Assembly (NCBI GenBank): GCA_964431545.1 | Contig: CAYSLC010000202.1 | Location: forward strand, 1-9,737 | From: CAYSLC01 sp964431545 | GTDB lineage: Bacteria > Desulfobacterota > Desulfobacteria > Desulfobacterales > JAABSP01 | DNA: 9,737 nt | Direction of reading: 5' to 3' | Shown: positions 6,157-9,737 of the stretch, in pieces | How the letters are laid out: every line of letters starts with the position of its first letter | How positions within the stretch are numbered: the stretch's first letter is position 1 | Position numbers and translations under genes: made by a program | The notes under the pieces: model-generated | Told to the model about the DNA's origin: nothing | The model's input: only the letters and a program-made list of their open reading frames with translations | Databases searched by the model: none

Positions 6157-6954
6157 ATGACCGATATCGAAACCATCGACTACTCAGCCCTAGACCGACC
6201 CGAGGTGACCTTGTACCTGTTCCATCCCCGGGGATCCCTCGATCTGCCGGGGAGCGCCCCCGGCGCCGAGGACGTGATGATCCCGGTGGAAGACGGCGTC
6301 TCCATCGGGGGCCGGTTCCACATGGCCGGGAAGGATGCCCCCAACATCCTCTTTTTCCACGGCAACGGCGAGATCGTCTCCGACTACGACGACCTGGCCC
6401 CCATCTACAACCGCATGGGCGCCGGGTTTATGCCGGTGGACTACCGGGGGTACGGCCGTTCCGGCGGGAGCCCCACCGTCTCCGCCATGATGCGCGACTG
6501 CCACCGGATCTTCGATTTTACAAAGACCTGGCTCGATGACAACGGCTACACCGGCCCCCTGGCGGTCATGGGACGGTCCCTGGGCAGCGCCTCCGCCCTG
6601 GAGCTGGCCGCCCACCATCCGGATCGCATGGACGGCCTGATCATCGAAAGCGGGTTCGCCCACGCCGTTCCCCTGCTGCGCCTTCTGGGGATCAATACCG
6701 CGGCCCTGGGCATCGACGGGGACGACCGGTTCAACAACACCGAAAAAATCCGGAAATTTCCAAAGCCGGTGCTGGTCATCCACGCCGAGCATGACCACAT
6801 CATCCCCTTCACCGACGGACAAGACCTCCACGACGCCTGCGGCTCCCCGGACAAGACCCTGCTCAAGATCCCGGGCGCCAACCACAACGACATCCTCCAC
6901 CGGGGATTTCAGGAATACATGGCGGCGGTCAGGGGCCTGCTGGAGCGGCTGTGA
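6157..6954 (+). CDS. Alpha/beta hydrolase (Bem46/ABHD13-17-like serine hydrolase)
   Basis: The protein has 265 residues, with start ATG 6157 set by TGGAGG 6 bases upstream. It shows the alpha/beta hydrolase plan in order: strand and oxyanion turn NILFFHGNG (63-71), VDYRGYGRSGG (94-104), nucleophile elbow GRSLGS with Ser 141, acid Asp 213 in HAEHDHIIP, and His 243 in GANHND. All three triad residues are in the expected places, so it should be an active esterase-type enzyme. The HGNG, DYRGYGxSxG and GxSLGS pattern fits the Bem46/ABHD13/ABHD17-like group (serine aminopeptidase S33/Hydrolase_4 type in domain terms). The natural substrate is not known for most bacterial members. There is no signal peptide or membrane segment, so a cytoplasmic location is likely. 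It is the first gene behind a near-consensus promoter and is followed 61 bp later by the ABC-F gene, a functional link to which is not evident. Confidence 0.92.
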   Translation: MTDIETIDYSALDRPEVTLYLFHPRGSLDLPGSAPGAEDVMIPVEDGVSIGGRFHMAGKDAPNILFFHGNGEIVSDYDDLAPIYNRMGAGFMPVDYRGYGRSGGSPTVSAMMRDCHRIFDFTKTWLDDNGYTGPLAVMGRSLGSASALELAAHHPDRMDGLIIESGFAHAVPLLRLLGINTAALGIDGDDRFNNTEKIRKFPKPVLVIHAEHDHIIPFTDGQDLHDACGSPDKTLLKIPGANHNDILHRGFQEYMAAVRGLLERL

Positions 6955-7001
6955 CCGGATCGACGAGCGCCGGGACGACCGGAGACCGGCCCGGGGGGCC
7001 C

Positions 7002-7009
7002 AAGGGAGG
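7002..7009 (+). promoter_or_regulatory. Ribosome binding site fixing a GTG start
   Basis: AAGGGAGG ends 6 bases before GTG 7016 and is the strongest Shine-Dalgarno sequence in the window. It picks the GTG over upstream in-frame starts that overlap the hydrolase gene. Confidence 0.8.
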
Positions 7010-7015
7010 CCGGCC

Positions 7016-8821
7016 GTGGCCCTGATCGGCCTCCACGACATCACGCTGGGCTTCGGGGGCAGGCCGCTCCTGGAGGGGATCACCCTCCACATCGAGGCCG
7101 GGGAGCGGATCTGCCTCCTGGGCCGCAACGGGACCGGCAAATCGACCCTGATCCGGATCATAAACGGCGAGACGGCGCCGGACGGCGGGGAGACCCAGCG
7201 TCAACAGGGGATCGCCACGGCCCGGCTCACCCAGGAGGTCCCCGACGATCCGGCCGGCACCGTGGAAGAAATCGTGGCCCGGAACCTCCGACCGGAAGGG
7301 GAGGGGGCCGCGCCCGACTGGGAGGCGGACCAGGCCGTGGCGGAGATCCTCTCCCGGATGGACCTCGACCCCTCGGCCCGGTTCGCGGATCTCTCCGCCG
7401 GCCTCAAGCGGCGGGTTCTGCTGGCCGGAGCCCTGGTCCGCAAACCGGATCTCCTTCTCCTGGACGAGCCCACCAACCACCTGGACATCGAATCGATCCG
7501 CTGGCTGGAGGGGTTCCTCCGCCGCCAGGTCAAGACCCTCCTCTTCGTGACCCACGACCGGGCGTTCCTCAAGGCCCTGGCCACCCGGATCGTGGAACTC
7601 GACCGGGGCCGGCTCTTCAACTGGGCCTGCGACTACGAGACCTACCTGGCCCGCAAGGCGGAGGCCCTGGAGACGGAGGCCCGGGGAGAGGCCAGGTTCG
7701 ACCGGAAGCTGGCCGCCGAGGAGGCGTGGATCCGCCAGGGGGTCAAGGCCCGCCGGACCCGCAACGAAGGGAGGGTCCGGTCCCTGGAGCGGCTCCGGGA
7801 GGAGCGGCGCCGGCGGCGGGAGCGGATGGGCTCCGTCCGGATGGTGGCCCAGGAGGCGGAGCGGACCGGCAAGCTGGTGATCGAGGCGTCCGGGATCGGG
7901 TACACCTGGGGGGATCGGACGGTGGTCCGGGGGTTCTCCACGGCGATCACCCGGGGGGACAAGGTGGGGATCATCGGCCCCAACGGCTGCGGCAAGACGA
8001 CTCTGTTGAGCCTGTTGCTGGGAGGGCTGGAACCGGAAACGGGATCGGTCCGCCACGGGGTGCGCCTCTCCATCGCCTACTTCGACCAGCTCCGGGAGCA
8101 GCTCGACGAGACCCGCACCGTCCAGGAGAACGTGGCCGACGGCAACGACCGGATCACCATGGACGGCAGGACCCGGCACGTCATCGGCTACCTCGGGGAC
8201 TTCCTCTTCCCCCCGGAACGGGCCCGGAGTCCCGTCTCCATGCTATCCGGCGGCGAGCGGAACCGGCTCCTCCTGGCCCGGCTCTTCACCCGGCCGGCCA
8301 ACGTCCTGGTCCTCGACGAGCCCACCAACGATCTCGACCTGGAGACCCTGGAGCTTCTGGAGGATCTCCTGGTCGCCTACTCGGGCACGGTGCTCCTGGT
8401 GAGCCACGACCGGGCCTTCCTCGACAACGTGGTGACGTCGGTACTGGCGTTCGAAGGGGAGGGGCGGATCGGGGAGTACGTGGGAGGCTACGACGACTGG
8501 CTCCGGCAGCGGCCCTCGACGGAACCGGCCGGGGAGAAGCCTCTGGTGAAGCCGTCCAGGCCGAAGCCCAGGCCGGACCGGCCCCGGAAGCTGACCTTCA
8601 AGGAGGGCCGGGAACTGGCGGACCTCCCCGCCCGCATCGAAGCCCTGGAGGCGGAGCGGGACGCCCTCCACCAGCGGATGGCCGATCCGGATTTCTACAG
8701 GGGGGACGGCGAAACGATCGCGGCGGCCAAAGACCGGCTGGAAGCCCTGGAGGGGGAGATCGAAGCGTCCTACGCCCGATGGGAGACCCTGGAAACGGTG
8801 GCGGAAGAGGCGGGGCGATGA
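7016..8821 (+). CDS. uup: ABC-F family ATPase, Uup type
   Basis: The product has 601 residues from GTG 7016, where the protein begins VALIGLHDITLGFGG, the usual first strand of the family. It is a soluble protein with two ATP-binding cassettes and no membrane segments. Cassette 1 has Walker A GRNGTGKST (36-44), signature LSAGLKRR (126-133), Walker B LLLLDEPTNHLD (146-157) and switch His in THDRAF (179-184). An Arg/Glu-rich inter-domain linker of about residues 205-285 follows. Cassette 2 has Walker A GPNGCGKTT (321-329), signature LSGGERNR (410-417), Walker B VLVLDEPTNDLD (430-441) and SHDRAF (463-468). After a basic Pro/Lys linker (about 500-525) there is a charged coiled-coil C-terminus (about 528-597), the mark of Uup against other ABC-F proteins. 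Family members act on the ribosome, and Uup is also tied to DNA-branch handling and precise excision of transposons in E. coli. In cassette 1 the second Gly of LSGG is Ala. An antibiotic-resistance ABC-F is less likely given the C-terminal domain. Confidence 0.93.
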   Translation: MALIGLHDITLGFGGRPLLEGITLHIEAGERICLLGRNGTGKSTLIRIINGETAPDGGETQRQQGIATARLTQEVPDDPAGTVEEIVARNLRPEGEGAAPDWEADQAVAEILSRMDLDPSARFADLSAGLKRRVLLAGALVRKPDLLLLDEPTNHLDIESIRWLEGFLRRQVKTLLFVTHDRAFLKALATRIVELDRGRLFNWACDYETYLARKAEALETEARGEARFDRKLAAEEAWIRQGVKARRTRNEGRVRSLERLREERRRRRERMGSVRMVAQEAERTGKLVIEASGIGYTWGDRTVVRGFSTAITRGDKVGIIGPNGCGKTTLLSLLLGGLEPETGSVRHGVRLSIAYFDQLREQLDETRTVQENVADGNDRITMDGRTRHVIGYLGDFLFPPERARSPVSMLSGGERNRLLLARLFTRPANVLVLDEPTNDLDLETLELLEDLLVAYSGTVLLVSHDRAFLDNVVTSVLAFEGEGRIGEYVGGYDDWLRQRPSTEPAGEKPLVKPSRPKPRPDRPRKLTFKEGRELADLPARIEALEAERDALHQRMADPDFYRGDGETIAAAKDRLEALEGEIEASYARWETLETVAEEAGR

Positions 8822-8837
8822 CTCCTTCCGGTCGATG

Positions 8838-9632
8838 TCATCCCCACCCCTCCAGGGCCCGCCATCCATTCTTGAGCAGATGGGGGCAGTGCCGGTTTCC
8901 GTAATCGAGGCACTCGTAATACCTCTTGGGGATCTCGGCCTTTTTCATATCCTTGGGATCATAATAGATGTCCGACCCGATCTCCCGGACGACGTATTCC
9001 TTGTAGAGCGCTTCGAGCCTCTCCTGCAGCAACCCCTTGATCTCCACGACCCGGACGTCGTATCCGAGCCTTCTTAGCTTCTCCCGGAGGGGCTGATTGA
9101 CGTATCCGCTGCAGATCTCGATGCGATGGGTCTCTGGGGTCGCGTCGAACCCCTCCAGGAGCCCGATCGCCAGATCCGCGTATTTGTCCAGGTATTGCTT
9201 CGTCTCGAACCCGTTCCGGGTCTCCCTCCTGAAGTATTCCACGGGGACCGTGGCCGTCTCGACGCGCCGCTCATCCGACACGCCGACCATGACGCCGCAC
9301 ATGGGAAAGCCCCACCCGGCGTCGTCGATCCGCAGCAGGCGAAGATCGGGCGGGGTGAAGCTGTCGTAATCCCCTTCGGTCAGCCGCGCCAGAACGAGCT
9401 TGTCCACACAGACCAGGCTGTGCCCCATCCTGCGCCGGTTGTAGGTGTAGATCTTGATGTTCCACTTCGGGGAGATCCCCTTCTCCTCCACCCCCTGATA
9501 CGATGCCATCAGGTAGGCGTTTCTTTCGGATCTTCTTCGGATAAATCCCAGCTCGGCCGCCTCTTTGAGCCTGGCGATGATGAACTTGGTCTCCGTTTTC
9601 GAAAAAACGTCTTTTGAGAAGTTGATCCGCAT
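8838..9632 (-). CDS. Unrecognised 264-residue protein, possibly RNase H-like
   Basis: I do not recognise this protein. The start is taken as ATG 9632. A TTG four codons upstream (9644) is also possible, and neither has a strong ribosome binding site. No signal peptide or membrane helix is seen, so it is probably cytoplasmic. Residues 1-85 are basic and helical with some strands. A central region has LRLLRIDDAGWGFPMCGVMVGV (97-118), then EYF and KQYLDKYADLAIGLLEGF helices (to 162), IEICSGYVN (171-179), LREKLRRLGYDVRVVEIKG (182-200) and a helix LLQERLEALY. A strand with acidic residues followed by Gly-rich strands, then a second strand bearing Glu, recalls RNase H-like/RuvC-like nucleases, but that is my inference. 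The C-terminus has Cys 241, His 248, Cys 249 and His 251, which could bind a metal. It is convergent with uup, 16 bp apart. Its base composition looks lower in GC than the neighbours. Confidence 0.75.
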   Translation of the reverse strand: MRINFSKDVFSKTETKFIIARLKEAAELGFIRRRSERNAYLMASYQGVEEKGISPKWNIKIYTYNRRRMGHSLVCVDKLVLARLTEGDYDSFTPPDLRLLRIDDAGWGFPMCGVMVGVSDERRVETATVPVEYFRRETRNGFETKQYLDKYADLAIGLLEGFDATPETHRIEICSGYVNQPLREKLRRLGYDVRVVEIKGLLQERLEALYKEYVVREIGSDIYYDPKDMKKAEIPKRYYECLDYGNRHCPHLLKNGWRALEGWG

Positions 9633-9645
9633 GATCCAATACAAA

Positions 9646-9737
9646 TCAACGGTCTATGCGTTCAAACTCAGCATGGCACCCTGTTTGAAATCCTCCGGAA
9701 GTACCTTCTTCTTCCAGATAGATTAGAATATCCAATT
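9646..9737 (-). CDS. Possible C-terminal end of an upstream minus-strand gene
   Basis: From the right edge an open frame of 29 codons ends at TGA 9648-9646, 13 bp before ATG 9632. It reads LDILIYLEEEGTSGG and onward to ERIDR, which is plausible protein and distinctly less GC-rich than the rest of the window. With so little sequence the frame could be open by chance. A second frame here ends at TAG 9656-9654 but has an earlier stop. If real, the gene would be close enough to be co-transcribed with the 264-residue protein. Confidence 0.25.
   Translation of the reverse strand, partial: LDILIYLEEEGTSGGFQTGCHAEFERIDR

Noticed and set aside
6791..7015. Extension of Uup upstream of GTG 7016
   Set aside because: It lies mostly inside the hydrolase gene in another frame and is Thr/Ser/Arg-rich, and the GTG has the strongest ribosome binding site in the window.
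7726..8904. 392-codon plus-strand frame and the minus-strand frame 6929-8179 across uup
   Set aside because: Both are Gly/Pro/Arg-rich shadows of a gene whose ABC motifs are complete in its own frame.

Overview
The window is GC-rich throughout and looks chromosomal and bacterial. The envelope-protein style (FecR domain, TPR plus outer-membrane barrel, divergent InlB-type repeats) and the high GC fit a Gram-negative organism with an outer membrane. A deltaproteobacterium in the broad sense (Desulfobacterota-like) is my best guess, but it is an inference from gene style, because no phylogenetic marker is present.

Left part (1-5934, all on the minus strand). Four genes face left. Furthest upstream is a polytopic inner-membrane protein with a large kinesin-light-chain-style TPR domain (3808-5934). 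A 226-bp gap follows. It holds a good sigma70-type promoter and a leader that ends in an intrinsic terminator just before the next gene. Three secreted or envelope proteins come after the leader in close order: a TPR plus outer-membrane beta-barrel protein (2130-3581), a FecR-domain protein with a long acidic tail (880-2097), and a signal-peptide protein made of exact 85-residue divergent InlB-type repeats that runs off the left edge (1-812). The spacings of 32 and 67 bp suggest one transcript. The set looks like an envelope or surface module: a barrel with periplasmic TPRs, a periplasmic FecR partner and an exported repeat protein. What it does cannot be told from sequence.

Middle (5935-6156). 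This is a divergent intergenic region with a near-consensus plus-strand promoter for the right-hand genes and a strong GC-rich inverted repeat in the 5' leader of the left-hand membrane protein.

Right part (6157-8821, plus strand). An alpha/beta serine hydrolase with a complete catalytic triad is followed 61 bp later by a Uup-type ABC-F ATPase with a GTG start. They are probably co-transcribed. Next, convergent on the minus strand and only 16 bp away, is an unrecognised 264-residue protein (8838-9632). It has motifs that recall an RNase H-like fold, but this is speculative. A short open frame entering from the right edge (9646-9737) may be the end of another minus-strand gene.

The best candidates for something undescribed are the terminator-bearing leader at 3616-3740, the barrel/FecR/repeat-protein module it precedes, and the orphan gene at 8838-9632. 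I see no tRNA, rRNA, CRISPR array, transposase or integrase.
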